Below, piece by piece: positions 12,680-20,409 of a DNA stretch of 21,551 bases (the stretch's first letter is position 1; each line of letters begins with the position of its first letter). The position numbers were made by a program, and so were the translations under genes. The notes under the pieces were generated by a model. It saw only the letters and a list, made by a program, of their open reading frames with translations. It did no database searches and was not told the origin of the DNA. Source of the DNA: a virus; the IMG/VR virus record IMGVR_UViG_3300050121_000301, positions 1-21,551 of that record. One strand, given 5' to 3'.

Positions 12680-12892
12680 AGCCGAGGGGGTGGGGGGTCA
12701 AAATCCCTACAACCATTCGGTCTGTAGACCGACAGGTAAACGTCTTCACGCGTCCACAAAATGGAGCTTTTCCACAAAATCTACAAATCAACGAAGGGTA
12801 GTAGCAGGTGGGTTATGCGATGCCCGCCAATCAAGCGGGGAGGCGCCCACAAGGCGCAGAGAGGATCCTGGCTCCGCGAAAAGGTGACGCAA
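12680..12892 (+). other. Candidate cos / packaging region
   Basis: No convincing gene lies between the HNH nuclease and small terminase. The stretch starts with a G-rich run (gaggggg tggggggtcaaaatc, ~12684-12705), contains the palindrome tcggtctgtagaccga (12717-12732, 7-bp arms), a direct repeat tccacaaaat (12753-12762, 12771-12780) and a small hairpin (cccgc/gcggg, 12823-12839). Location beside the terminase genes and this density of small repeats fit a cos or small-terminase binding region. Not proven. Confidence 0.45.
12753..12780 (+). repeat. Direct repeat TCCACAAAAT, 18 bp apart
   Basis: tccacaaaat occurs at 12753-12762 and 12771-12780, start to start 18 bases, on nearly the same helix face spacing as two turns. 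The second copy is inside TTTTCCACA (12768-12776), which also fits the DnaA-box consensus TTWTNCACA. Could be terminase- or initiator-binding sites. Confidence 0.6.
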
Positions 12893-13441
12893 ATGGCTGG
12901 AAGGCCGCCCAACCCGACAAACCTGCAGGCAATCAACGGGGCATTCAAAAAGAACCCCAAGAGGGCCAGAGCGCGCGAAGGAGAACCTCGTCCAACTGGC
13001 CCTTTGGGGCCAGCTCCCCAGCGCTGGGAGCCGCATCCGCAAGCCTTTCACGCGTCGGCGCTGTTTGCCGATGGCAAAAGCACAAGCGATGTCGCCGTCA
13101 TACTGCAGATCGACTGGGGGACGGCAAAGACTCTACGGGATCAGACGTCGGCATCAGACAACGCGCAGCTTGTCCGGCTTTGGGATGAGGTTGCAATCAT
13201 GGCGCCCTGGCTTACGTTCGCCGATCGCTGGACGGTCGAAAGCGTTTGTGAGTTGAAGCTTCGCGAGAGAAAGGGGCCGATCCTCATCGGCGAGCGCGCC
13301 GAGCTCGGCCGCCTCTGCGGAAAGTGCGGCATGAATCCGTCAGACCGTACCCGCGTCAACACGTTTCCATCGGCGCCGAGAAAAAGCGAGGAGGCGGATC
13401 CGCGCGACGCGTACATGCGGAGGAAGTCCAAGGCTGGGTAA
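12893..13441 (+). CDS. terS: Terminase small subunit, P27-like
   Basis: 182 residues from ATG 12893, six bases after aaggtg; a longer upstream reading is open but its extra residues do not look like a terminase. MAGRPPNPTNLQAI at the start is the usual P27-family N-terminus. The C-terminal half (WLTFADRWTVESVCELKLRE, then ERAELGRLCGKCGMNPSDR and TRV) matches the family's helical core. Between them lies a segment, FADGKSTSDVAVILQIDWGT and AKTLRDQ (~61-87), that reads like a helix-turn-helix not normally expected in P27 proteins. The protein would recognise phage DNA and recruit the large subunit. The next gene starts three bases downstream. Confidence 0.8.
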   Translation: MAGRPPNPTNLQAINGAFKKNPKRARAREGEPRPTGPLGPAPQRWEPHPQAFHASALFADGKSTSDVAVILQIDWGTAKTLRDQTSASDNAQLVRLWDEVAIMAPWLTFADRWTVESVCELKLRERKGPILIGERAELGRLCGKCGMNPSDRTRVNTFPSAPRKSEEADPRDAYMRRKSKAG

Positions 13442-13444
13442 GTT

Positions 13445-15136
13445 ATGGCAAAGCGCAGGAGCGTCGCCGAAAAGTACATCGCCGACGTCCTGGCGGGCAA
13501 GATCGTCACTTCAAAGTTGGTCCGTCTTCAGATTGAGCGCCATGAGCACGATCTTGTCGAGGGCGCAGCGCGTGGGCTGATCTTCGATCGCAAGGCGGCT
13601 GAAGATGTCATCAAGTTCTTTCCGCTTTTCCTCACCCATCACGAGGGAGCGTGGGCCGGCAAGCCATTTGTACTCAGGCCCGATCAGCAGGCCATACTCT
13701 GGATCCTGTATGGATGGAAGTGGGAGGAGACAGGATTCCGGCGGTTCAAGTACGGATACGTCGAACAGGCGCGCGGTACCGGGAAGAGCCCGTTAGCCGC
13801 GGGGCTCTGTGTCTATGAATTATTTGCCTTTGGTGAGCCAGGCGCGCAGGTTTATAGCGCCGCCACCGACAAGGGCACCGCCAAGGTTGTTTTCAATAAC
13901 GCGAAACAGATGGTCGAGGACTCCGACTATCTCCGTTCTCGGATCCAGTGCGCCGTCAACAATCTCTGTGTTCCGGCAACTGCATCCTTCTTCGAACCGG
14001 TTTCTTCGGAAGACAAAAATCTGCTGGGCAAGCGGCCGTCGTTCACCGTGCTCGACGAACTGCATGCCCACTCGTCCTCGGGCGTTTGGGAAGTGTTCGA
14101 CTCGGCATCCGGCAAGCGTCCGAATTCACTCATATTTGCCATCACCAACAGCGGCTTCGATCGCCATTCGGTGTGCTGGCTCAAGCGTGAATACATCATC
14201 AAGGTGTTGCAGGGAATTATCCCTGACGACACCTGGTTCGGTTGGATCTGCGGCCTCGATGAAGAGGACATCAAGGATCCGAACGGCTGGATGGATGAGC
14301 GCAACTGGATCAAGGCGGCGCCAGCGCTTGGGACCATCATCCGCATTGAAGAGATGCGGCGCCAGGCGCACAACGCCGCAAACGACCCGTCGGCGCTCAA
14401 CATATTTTTGCGCTATCAACTATCCGTGTGGACCTCGGGGCATAGCACCTGGATGCCCATGGACAAATGGGACCTCTGCAAGCAGCAAATCGCTCTTGAA
14501 CTTCTACGTGGACGGCGTTGCCTTGCCGGACTTGACCTTTCGACAACAACCGATATAGCCGCGCTTGCGTTGCTTTTTCCACCGACCGAAGAGGATCCAC
14601 TCTGGAGAGTCCTGGTCTTCTTTTTTCTGCCCAAAGAAGCCATTGAAAAGCGAAGCAAAAAAGACCGCGTCCCGTACGACGTCTGGGAGCGGCAAGGTCT
14701 CTTCATTCTGACCGAGGGAAGCGTAATTGATTACGACTTCATCCGGGCCAAAGTGAATGAACTCGCCGCCGAGTACGAGATTCAAGAGATCGCCTACGAT
14801 CCCTACAACGCGCAACAGATCGTCACCCAGCTTACCGGGGACGGTTTCACAATGGTTCCTATCCGCCAGGGCTTTCTCAGCCTCAACGCGCCGACCAAGC
14901 GGCTTCTCGAACTGGTGTTGACAGACAAGCTTGCCCACGGCGGCAACCCGGTCCTGCGCTGGATGGCGTCGAACGTCATCATTTCGACCGATGCCGCGGG
15001 TTGCATCAAGCCCGATAAAGGTATCAGCCGCGAAAAGATCGACGGAATCGCGGCCACCATCAACGCACTGGCCCGGGCAATCGTCACGCCCGAAGAATCA
15101 GAAGAGTTTATTTCTCCCGTAGTCAGGAGCGTTTAA
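13445..15136 (+). CDS. terL: Terminase large subunit
   Basis: 563 residues from ATG 13445, the usual length for HK97-type (Terminase_1) large subunits. The N-terminal ATPase has a Walker A-type ARGTGKS at 109-115 and a Walker B TVLDE at 201-205. The C-terminal RNase H-like nuclease shows GLDLSTTTD (362-370, D364), IAYDPYNA (449-456, D452) and KIDGIAA (531-537, D533) as likely metal-binding acidic residues. The motor pumps DNA into the procapsid and cuts the concatemer. Stop and portal start overlap by one base (TAATG). All expected motifs are present, so it should be functional. Confidence 0.95.
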   Translation: MAKRRSVAEKYIADVLAGKIVTSKLVRLQIERHEHDLVEGAARGLIFDRKAAEDVIKFFPLFLTHHEGAWAGKPFVLRPDQQAILWILYGWKWEETGFRRFKYGYVEQARGTGKSPLAAGLCVYELFAFGEPGAQVYSAATDKGTAKVVFNNAKQMVEDSDYLRSRIQCAVNNLCVPATASFFEPVSSEDKNLLGKRPSFTVLDELHAHSSSGVWEVFDSASGKRPNSLIFAITNSGFDRHSVCWLKREYIIKVLQGIIPDDTWFGWICGLDEEDIKDPNGWMDERNWIKAAPALGTIIRIEEMRRQAHNAANDPSALNIFLRYQLSVWTSGHSTWMPMDKWDLCKQQIALELLRGRRCLAGLDLSTTTDIAALALLFPPTEEDPLWRVLVFFFLPKEAIEKRSKKDRVPYDVWERQGLFILTEGSVIDYDFIRAKVNELAAEYEIQEIAYDPYNAQQIVTQLTGDGFTMVPIRQGFLSLNAPTKRLLELVLTDKLAHGGNPVLRWMASNVIISTDAAGCIKPDKGISREKIDGIAATINALARAIVTPEESEEFISPVVRSV

Positions 15137-16437
15137 TGTTCAGAACAATCAAAAGCGTCGGCCGGTTCATGACAAAGGCCGCGTCATTGGCGTTTGACAC
15201 GATCAGCGCCGGCTGGTACGCGCGCAATGGCTATTACGGCATTTACTCCGCGCTTTCAGGAGGCCTTCCCGCCTGGTCTGGTGAGCCAGTATCTACTGAG
15301 ACGGCGATGGGTATCAGCGCTGTCTGGGCCTGCAATAAAGTCATTTCTGAGTCCATCGGCTTTCTGCCGGTTAACATGATGCAGGAATCGGGATCCACTA
15401 AGAAACTAGCTGTCGGACATCCTGCGTACTCGGCGCTCAAATATGCTCCGAACTGCGAAATTACCACGCAGAGCTTCACCGAGCTGCTCACGTCGCATTC
15501 AGTTTTGCAAGGTAACGGGTTTGCAAAGATCGCGCGGCGCTCTGGAACGGGAACCGCGGTTGAGTTCTATCCGATCCAGCCGCAGATGGTGTATCCCGAT
15601 CGGGAAAAGACTGGGCAAAGGCGTCTGGTCTATGTTGTTCGAGAGGAACACCAACCTGATAAGACGTACACCGTCGAGCGTGGCAAGCCGCAGGATATCC
15701 TGCACATTCGCGGCCTCGGCTGGGATGGCATACGCGGCTACAGCGTCATCACCATGGCGCGCCAGTCCATCGGCACCGCGATCGCCCAGGAGCGCAATGT
15801 CGCCAACTTCTACGCGAAGGGCGGCCGCGTCCCGTACGTTCTGAAGCACCCGGCGAAGTTTAAGGATGATCAGGCTGCGGATCAGTTCCGCGCTAATTGG
15901 GAAAAGACCTACGCAGATCCGCACAAGGCGCCGATCCTCGAGGGCGGCCTGGTGTACGAGAGTATTGGACTCTCAGCGGCTGATGCGCAGCTTATTGAAA
16001 GCCGCATGTTTACGATTCCCGAGATCTGCCGATGGTTCTCTGTCTTCCCAACCATAGTCGGAGATCTCTCCAAGGCGACGTTCTCCAATATCGAAGCGCT
16101 GTCTGAGCAATTTGTGCGCTTCACGCTCATGACTCACCTTACGCGGTGGGAGCAAGAGCTCTGGCGTTGCGTGCTCACGCCGGACGAGAAGGAGCAAGGC
16201 TACTTCTTTCGCCACGATCTAAGTGTTCTACTCCGCGCGGACTTCCAGGCCCGCACCGTGGGTTACGCGGCGATGCTGCAGAGCGGCAAGAATTCCATCA
16301 ATGAAGTGCGCGCGATGGAAGGCGAAAACCCCATCGATGGCGGCGACGATCACTTCGTCCAGGTCAACATGGCGCCCGTGCAGAACATGCAGGGTGCAAC
16401 CCCGGCGGCCCGCGTCAAGGTTGGCGGCGACAAGTAG
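15136..16437 (+). CDS. Portal protein, HK97 family
   Basis: 433 residues from the ATG that shares one base with the TerL stop. The sequence has family landmarks in order: TAMGISAVWACNKVISESIG (~55-75), LTSHSVLQGNGFAKIARR (~118-136), FYPIQPQMV (~144-152), DILHIRGLGWDGIRGYSV (~185-203) and the conserved wing/crown region TFSNIEALSEQFVRFTL (~315-331). The portal is the dodecameric channel at one capsid vertex through which DNA enters, and contacts terminase and the head-tail connector. Length is usual for the family. It precedes the protease, as in HK97. Confidence 0.95.
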   Translation: MFRTIKSVGRFMTKAASLAFDTISAGWYARNGYYGIYSALSGGLPAWSGEPVSTETAMGISAVWACNKVISESIGFLPVNMMQESGSTKKLAVGHPAYSALKYAPNCEITTQSFTELLTSHSVLQGNGFAKIARRSGTGTAVEFYPIQPQMVYPDREKTGQRRLVYVVREEHQPDKTYTVERGKPQDILHIRGLGWDGIRGYSVITMARQSIGTAIAQERNVANFYAKGGRVPYVLKHPAKFKDDQAADQFRANWEKTYADPHKAPILEGGLVYESIGLSAADAQLIESRMFTIPEICRWFSVFPTIVGDLSKATFSNIEALSEQFVRFTLMTHLTRWEQELWRCVLTPDEKEQGYFFRHDLSVLLRADFQARTVGYAAMLQSGKNSINEVRAMEGENPIDGGDDHFVQVNMAPVQNMQGATPAARVKVGGDK

Positions 16438-16451
16438 TTTCAGGAGCGACA

Positions 16452-17414
16452 ATGAAAAACAAGCAGCGTCAGTTTCGGATGGCAGTCAAGAGCCTCAGCG
16501 AAGACGGCTCGTTCGAGGGGTGTCTCTCCCCGTATAACAACGTCGACGAGGGTGCGGACGTCGTCGAGCCAGGCGCATTTACCAAGACGATCCAGGAGAA
16601 CGGCAACATCATTCCTTTGTTGTCGCAGCACAAGGCTGATTGTCCGATTGGTCAGCTTGCTCTTGAGGATCGTCCCGACGGGCTCTACTGCAAGGGACAA
16701 ATACTGCTGGAGCTCCCTGAGGCGAAGAACAATTATATTTTGCTCAAAGCGAAGGTCATAAAGGGCCTCTCGATCGGCTATGACGCGGTGAAGGCCCAGA
16801 TAATTGACGGCGTTCGCCATCTCAAAGAGATTCGCCTCTATGAAGGCTCCGTCGTAACATTCCCCATGAATAACCTTGCGATGGTGACCTCAGTCAAGTC
16901 GCGCGGGGAAGTCAAGGGCGACTTCAACGAAGAACTTAACGAGCGGCAGCTCTTCGACGCCAGCTATCAGATGATCTGTGCACTTCAAGACGCCTTGGGC
17001 CAGATTCCCTGGTGCCCCGATCTGACGCGCGCGGAGATGGTCTCCGCGACTGAGATTGTCATCCAGCAATTTCACGACGTGTACATGGAATACCTGCCGG
17101 CGTATCTCGACGTGCTTGCCGAGATGTACGGCCTCGATACCAAGTCCTGGGCGGGAAAGCGTGAGCGCAAGGCGGGCCGCACGCTGAGCGCGGCTACCAA
17201 GGGCACCCTGGACGACTGCCACGGGCACATCAAGTCTGCAATGGACATTTTGGCCGCACTGCTGGCCGAGGAAGCCGGTGAGGATTCAGGCGATGACCCT
17301 GAAGATGCCACTTCCAAGGCTGCAGCAGCCGCGCGCGAACACAAGTCCGAGCCGGATACTCTCCACTCGGCGGCTGAGTCCCTCAAGGCAATGAGGGCGT
17401 TGCTGCAGGCGTAA
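16452..17414 (+). CDS. Prohead protease (S78) with long C-terminal extension
   Basis: 320 residues from ATG 16452 after caggag. The N-terminal ~145 residues form the HK97-type protease: SLSEDGSFEGCLSPYNNVD (14-32), then SQHK with H60, GLSIGY with S107, and LYEGSVVTFPMN with E131 as putative catalytic residues. Residues ~150-320 are unusual: a long helical region (LFDASYQMICALQDALGQ; EYLPAYLDVLAEMYG) ends in an acidic and Ala-rich tail. HK97 gp4 is about 225 residues, so this is roughly 100 longer. No separate scaffold gene is seen, and the extension may act as scaffold. The enzyme would mature the capsid by cleaving the delta domain of the major capsid protein. Confidence 0.92.
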   Translation: MKNKQRQFRMAVKSLSEDGSFEGCLSPYNNVDEGADVVEPGAFTKTIQENGNIIPLLSQHKADCPIGQLALEDRPDGLYCKGQILLELPEAKNNYILLKAKVIKGLSIGYDAVKAQIIDGVRHLKEIRLYEGSVVTFPMNNLAMVTSVKSRGEVKGDFNEELNERQLFDASYQMICALQDALGQIPWCPDLTRAEMVSATEIVIQQFHDVYMEYLPAYLDVLAEMYGLDTKSWAGKRERKAGRTLSAATKGTLDDCHGHIKSAMDILAALLAEEAGEDSGDDPEDATSKAAAAAREHKSEPDTLHSAAESLKAMRALLQA

Positions 17415-17457
17415 ACTGCGGGTTCACCGATAACTAAATCTCACAAAGGAGAGTTCA

Positions 17458-18609
17458 ATGGAACTCGATAAGGAATTGTCTGCCCTTCAGGACAGCCTGA
17501 AAGGCTACGTTGCCAAAGCCGCCGAAGAGAAAACCCAGTTCGGCACGATGCTCACCGAAACCAAGACGGCCGTCGAAAAGCTGCAAAAGCAGATCGACGG
17601 TATCGACGTCAAAATGACCGAAAAACACAACGGCGGCGCGCCTGCCCCGTCGCTTGAGGAAGAGCTGAAGTCGAACGAGGAAGTCGCCCGCCTGCTGAAG
17701 AACCGGACCGGCCGCGCTTCGTTCACGATCAAGTCCAACCGCTTTGAGCAGAAGACCACCATCACCGGCGCGGCTGTGGGCGCGTCGACCTCGGGCGTCC
17801 TCACCATCGACCGCATCGCCGGCATCACCGAGGAGGCACGTCAGACCCTGCGTGTGCGCGACATGCTGGTCGCACGGCCCACGCAGCTTGCGCTCGTGGA
17901 CTTCGTCAAGGTGGTCACAGTCCCCGCCGCCGGCACCATGACTGCCGAAGGCAACGCGATCACGGAAAACACGGTCACCTTCGCCACCGCTTCGGAGAAG
18001 GTTCGCACCATCGCCACCTTCATCCCGGCAACCAAGCAGATCCTCGATGACTTCACCGAACTCGCCGGCTACATCAACACGTCTCTTCCTTATTATTGCA
18101 ACCTCGAAGAAGAGCTTCAGTTTATCTCCGGTGACGGCACCGGAGAAAACCTGCACGGCCTTGCCACGCAGGCGCTCGCGTATGACACCACGTTGAATGT
18201 GGTGGCCGATAACTACATCGATCAACTTGGCCATGCCATCACCCAGATCGCCAAGATCAAGGAAATCAATCCCACGTTCATCGTTCTGAACGTCGCCGAC
18301 TGGTGGAAGATCCGCCTGACCAAGGACGGCTACGGCCGCTACATCCTGGGCGATCCGCAGAGCCCGGTACAGCCATCGCTGTGGGGTCTGGTAGTGGTTC
18401 CTTCGACCTCCATGACCGCCGGGAACTTCCTGGTCGGCTCCGGTGCGGCTCCCGCGGCTGAAATCCGCGATCGCATGGAGATGCAGGTCGAGATCTCCAC
18501 CGAGCACGCGGACTTCTTCCAGAAGAACCTGGTCGCCATCCGTGCGGAAAAGCGTGTCGCCTTGATCGTCAAGCGCCCCAACGCCTTCGTGACTGGAGTG
18601 TTTGTCTAA
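17458..18609 (+). CDS. Major capsid protein, HK97 fold
   Basis: 383 residues from ATG 17458 with a strong aaaggagag site. Residues ~1-80 are a charged coiled-coil region typical of an HK97 delta (scaffold-like) domain. A basic stretch at 81-91 (KNRTGRASFTI) is a possible maturation cleavage area, though the exact bond cannot be read off. E-loop-like residues ~150-175 and the SGDGTGENLHGL motif (224-235) are typical of the family, followed by the P/A-domain region (LVVVPSTSMTAGNFLVGSG, ~383 minus 60 to 40). The product assembles the icosahedral shell with the preceding protease. A strong hairpin follows immediately. Confidence 0.95.
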   Translation: MELDKELSALQDSLKGYVAKAAEEKTQFGTMLTETKTAVEKLQKQIDGIDVKMTEKHNGGAPAPSLEEELKSNEEVARLLKNRTGRASFTIKSNRFEQKTTITGAAVGASTSGVLTIDRIAGITEEARQTLRVRDMLVARPTQLALVDFVKVVTVPAAGTMTAEGNAITENTVTFATASEKVRTIATFIPATKQILDDFTELAGYINTSLPYYCNLEEELQFISGDGTGENLHGLATQALAYDTTLNVVADNYIDQLGHAITQIAKIKEINPTFIVLNVADWWKIRLTKDGYGRYILGDPQSPVQPSLWGLVVVPSTSMTAGNFLVGSGAAPAAEIRDRMEMQVEISTEHADFFQKNLVAIRAEKRVALIVKRPNAFVTGVFV

Positions 18610-18620
18610 ACCTCAACCCG

Positions 18621-18644
18621 GTGGGGCCCTTCACGGGGCCCCAC
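18621..18644 (+). terminator. Strong hairpin after the major capsid gene (no T-run)
   Basis: gtggggccc (18621-18629) and gggccccac (18636-18644) are a perfect 9-bp inverted repeat with a 6-base loop, 11 bases after the capsid stop. Without a downstream T-run it is not a typical intrinsic terminator; it may slow transcription or protect the capsid mRNA 3' end. Confidence 0.7.
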
Positions 18645-18674
18645 TCAGCCATCAATCCAGATCAGGAGAATCCA

Positions 18675-18872
18675 ATGAAGGTTATCGCTCTTCGCCAGCT
18701 CCATGGAAATTATGGAACCGCCGCCACGGGTGACTCGATCAATGTGAACCCGGATCTTGCCAAGAGTCTGCTCGATCGCGGGCTCGTTTGTCTCCCGGAA
18801 AACTACGAAAAGAAGGTCATTGCGCCAGCCGAGCAAAAGCAGACCCGTGTTCGGAGATCTGAAACCAAATAG
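18675..18872 (+). CDS. Small protein after the capsid gene, 65 aa
   Basis: ATG 18675 follows aggag by six bases, inside the 333-bp span after the capsid hairpin. The product (MKVIALRQLHGNYGTAATGD, then SINVNPDLAKSLLDRGLV) resembles small phage proteins with a beta-strand, a GD turn and a helix, often found next to the capsid or connector genes. The C-terminus is basic. Function is not assigned; a minor capsid or head-tail role is possible by position. Confidence 0.7.
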   Translation: MKVIALRQLHGNYGTAATGDSINVNPDLAKSLLDRGLVCLPENYEKKVIAPAEQKQTRVRRSETK

Positions 18873-18882
18873 AAGTAGCCCA

Positions 18883-18945
18883 GTGATCTCCTTGCTGAGA
18901 CGCAAGACGACACCGCCCCGCACCGAGAATGAGGCCGCGCAATGA
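18883..18945 (+). CDS. Possible 20-aa mini-ORF before the connector gene
   Basis: A GTG-started frame of 21 codons ends at a TGA overlapping the connector's ATG. The peptide (MISLLRRKTTPPRTENEAAQ) is basic and Pro-containing. No good ribosome-binding site is visible. Its main point of interest is the start-stop overlap; it is weakly supported as a gene. Confidence 0.22.
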   Translation: MISLLRRKTTPPRTENEAAQ

Positions 18946-19613
18946 ACTTTCCGTATGGCTACCCTTATGTGTCCCCCTACGATTCGGTTTACGATTCGTA
19001 CGGAACACTGCGGCCCACTGAGACGGATACTCCACAGAGTTATGTGGAACCCTTGACGCTGGCCGCGGTGAAGAATTATCTGCGCGTCGCCGTCGAAGAT
19101 ACCTCGCAAGACATCACGATTGCGGTGATGATTGCAGCGGCTCGCGAGCAGGCGGAAATCCTGCAGGGCCGCGACCTGGTCAAGAAACAGTGGGATCTTT
19201 ATTACGACTACTGGCCTGAGTACCGCGTGCGCCTGCGAGCTCCGTGTGTGTCAGTCGACCTGGTGCGGTATACCGACCTCGCCGGCGCCGACACGCCGAT
19301 GACCAAGAATACCGATTACGTTGTTGATCTCACCAAGGAACCTGCGCTGATTACGCCCCCTTGGAACCGCTCCTGGCCGGCCTTTACTCCGCGCCCATCG
19401 TCTGCGATCCTGATCCGCTTTACGTCTGGGTATGCGCCTGACGCGGCGTTCTGGAGTGGTTCTGGAGCGCGCATCAAGATGGGCATGCAGATGCTCATCA
19501 ACTCGTGGTTTGAAAATCGGCTCCCCTTCGAAAAAGGCTCCGGAGCGATTTCAGAGTTTCCGTACGCCGTAGGGTCATGCCTCAGCTTTGGGGCCTTGGA
19601 AAGGGTGCGCTGA
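18942..19613 (+). CDS. Head-tail connector (gp6-like)
   Basis: 223 residues from ATG 18942. A Tyr/Pro-rich leader (MNFPYGYPYVSPYDSVYDSY) precedes the connector fold, which starts at PLTLAAVKNYLRV (37-49), continues through a helix with QAEILQGRDLVKKQWDLYYD (~70-89), beta strands, and AILIRFTSGY (~157-166). This order is typical of HK97 gp6/phiE125 gp8-type adaptor proteins that ring the portal after packaging. The Tyr-rich leader is longer than expected in the family. The stop overlaps the next gene (TGATG). Confidence 0.85.
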   Translation: MNFPYGYPYVSPYDSVYDSYGTLRPTETDTPQSYVEPLTLAAVKNYLRVAVEDTSQDITIAVMIAAAREQAEILQGRDLVKKQWDLYYDYWPEYRVRLRAPCVSVDLVRYTDLAGADTPMTKNTDYVVDLTKEPALITPPWNRSWPAFTPRPSSAILIRFTSGYAPDAAFWSGSGARIKMGMQMLINSWFENRLPFEKGSGAISEFPYAVGSCLSFGALERVR

Positions 19614-19981
19614 TGGACCCCTGCGTAATCAACCCCGGCGAGCTTCGCCATCCAATCACAATTCAAAAGCCATCCCGCACAGGCGACAGCCGGGGCAAGT
19701 CGGTCACACCCGCGGCCTGGGACGATGTGCTCAATACGCACGCCAAGATCGATGGCACTGGGACCCTTGCCTATCGAGCGTCTTTTGCGAACAATGCCCT
19801 GGCCTCTACATCGACCGACATGATCACGCTTCGTTTCCCAGGCGTGAGTGTGGTCATTAAGCCCAACATGCGCATTGTGTTCGGGACCAACATCTTTTTG
19901 GTTCAGGCGGTCGATAACGTCCAGCATCGCAACCGCATTCTTCGCATCGCCTGTATGCAGGTAAGCCCCGACAGCAACTAG
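19613..19981 (+). CDS. Head closure / head-tail adaptor protein
   Basis: 122 residues from the ATG overlapping the connector stop (TGATG). The N-terminal INPGELRHPITIQKPSRTGD is a hallmark of the phage head-tail adaptor (head-closure) family of SPP1 gp16/HK97 gp7 type; WDDVLNTHAKIDGTG and the closing strand IFLVQAVDNV complete the small beta-barrel. It would seal the connector after packaging. A longer upstream frame exists but overlaps the connector and lacks family character. Confidence 0.87.
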   Translation: MDPCVINPGELRHPITIQKPSRTGDSRGKSVTPAAWDDVLNTHAKIDGTGTLAYRASFANNALASTSTDMITLRFPGVSVVIKPNMRIVFGTNIFLVQAVDNVQHRNRILRIACMQVSPDSN

Positions 19982-19998
19982 CTTCCCGGAGAATTCTC

Positions 19999-20397
19999 AT
20001 GATCGATGAAGGTCTGGTTGCATTGTTCGAGGCCGATGCGGGAGTGTCGGCGATTTCGAAAGGGACGTACCAGGTGCTTGCGCCGGCGTACGACCCTGAG
20101 TTGTATCCATGTGTTGAATACAAATTTGTCGGGGGGAGCAACAAAGGGACAAGCACTACATCGGGAACCTTTCGGCAGCGCATCGAGCTCAACGCTTATT
20201 CGATGGATGCCAGCGAGTCTGCCCGGCTTCGTAATGCCGTGATCAAGGCGCTTTTCAATTGGCGTGGTGTTCTTGAGGACGGGACAAACGTACTGACAAC
20301 TGAACTTCTCAATCCTGGAACCGATTTCTGCGCGGAAGATCTGATCTTTTGCCGCATGTGCGAGTTCTATGTGCTGTACACACTTCCAACCGTATAA
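19999..20397 (+). CDS. Tail completion protein (DUF3168-like)
   Basis: 132 residues from ATG 19999 with a ggag site upstream. The pattern LVALFEADAGVSAI (6-19), AYDPELYPCVEYKFV (~30-44), TFRQRIELNAYSMD (~57-70) and ALFNWRGVL (~83-92) follows the DUF3168 fold, which caps the tail tube at the head-proximal end. Position between head closure and tail tube genes supports this. Length is close to the usual. Confidence 0.8.
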   Translation: MIDEGLVALFEADAGVSAISKGTYQVLAPAYDPELYPCVEYKFVGGSNKGTSTTSGTFRQRIELNAYSMDASESARLRNAVIKALFNWRGVLEDGTNVLTTELLNPGTDFCAEDLIFCRMCEFYVLYTLPTV

Positions 20398-20409
20398 GGA
20401 GCGACTCTC

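Noticed and set aside
12768-12776. TTTTCCACA as a host DnaA box
   Set aside because: A single consensus match in a packaging region is expected by chance; it is better explained as one copy of the local direct repeat.
11805-12791. Minus-strand open frame of 328 codons across holin, small membrane protein and HNH genes
   Set aside because: It covers several well-supported + strand genes with their own ribosome-binding sites; composition is Arg/His/Pro-rich, as expected for antisense reading of GC-rich DNA.
12642-12887. 81-codon frame across the candidate cos region
   Set aside because: Overlaps the HNH end, no recognisable protein, and the DNA is full of small repeats as expected for a non-coding packaging site.
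17455-18507. Long minus-strand open frame (350 codons) over the capsid gene
   Set aside because: It is the antisense shadow of the HK97-fold capsid gene, whose family motifs are clear; its translation has no recognisable domain.
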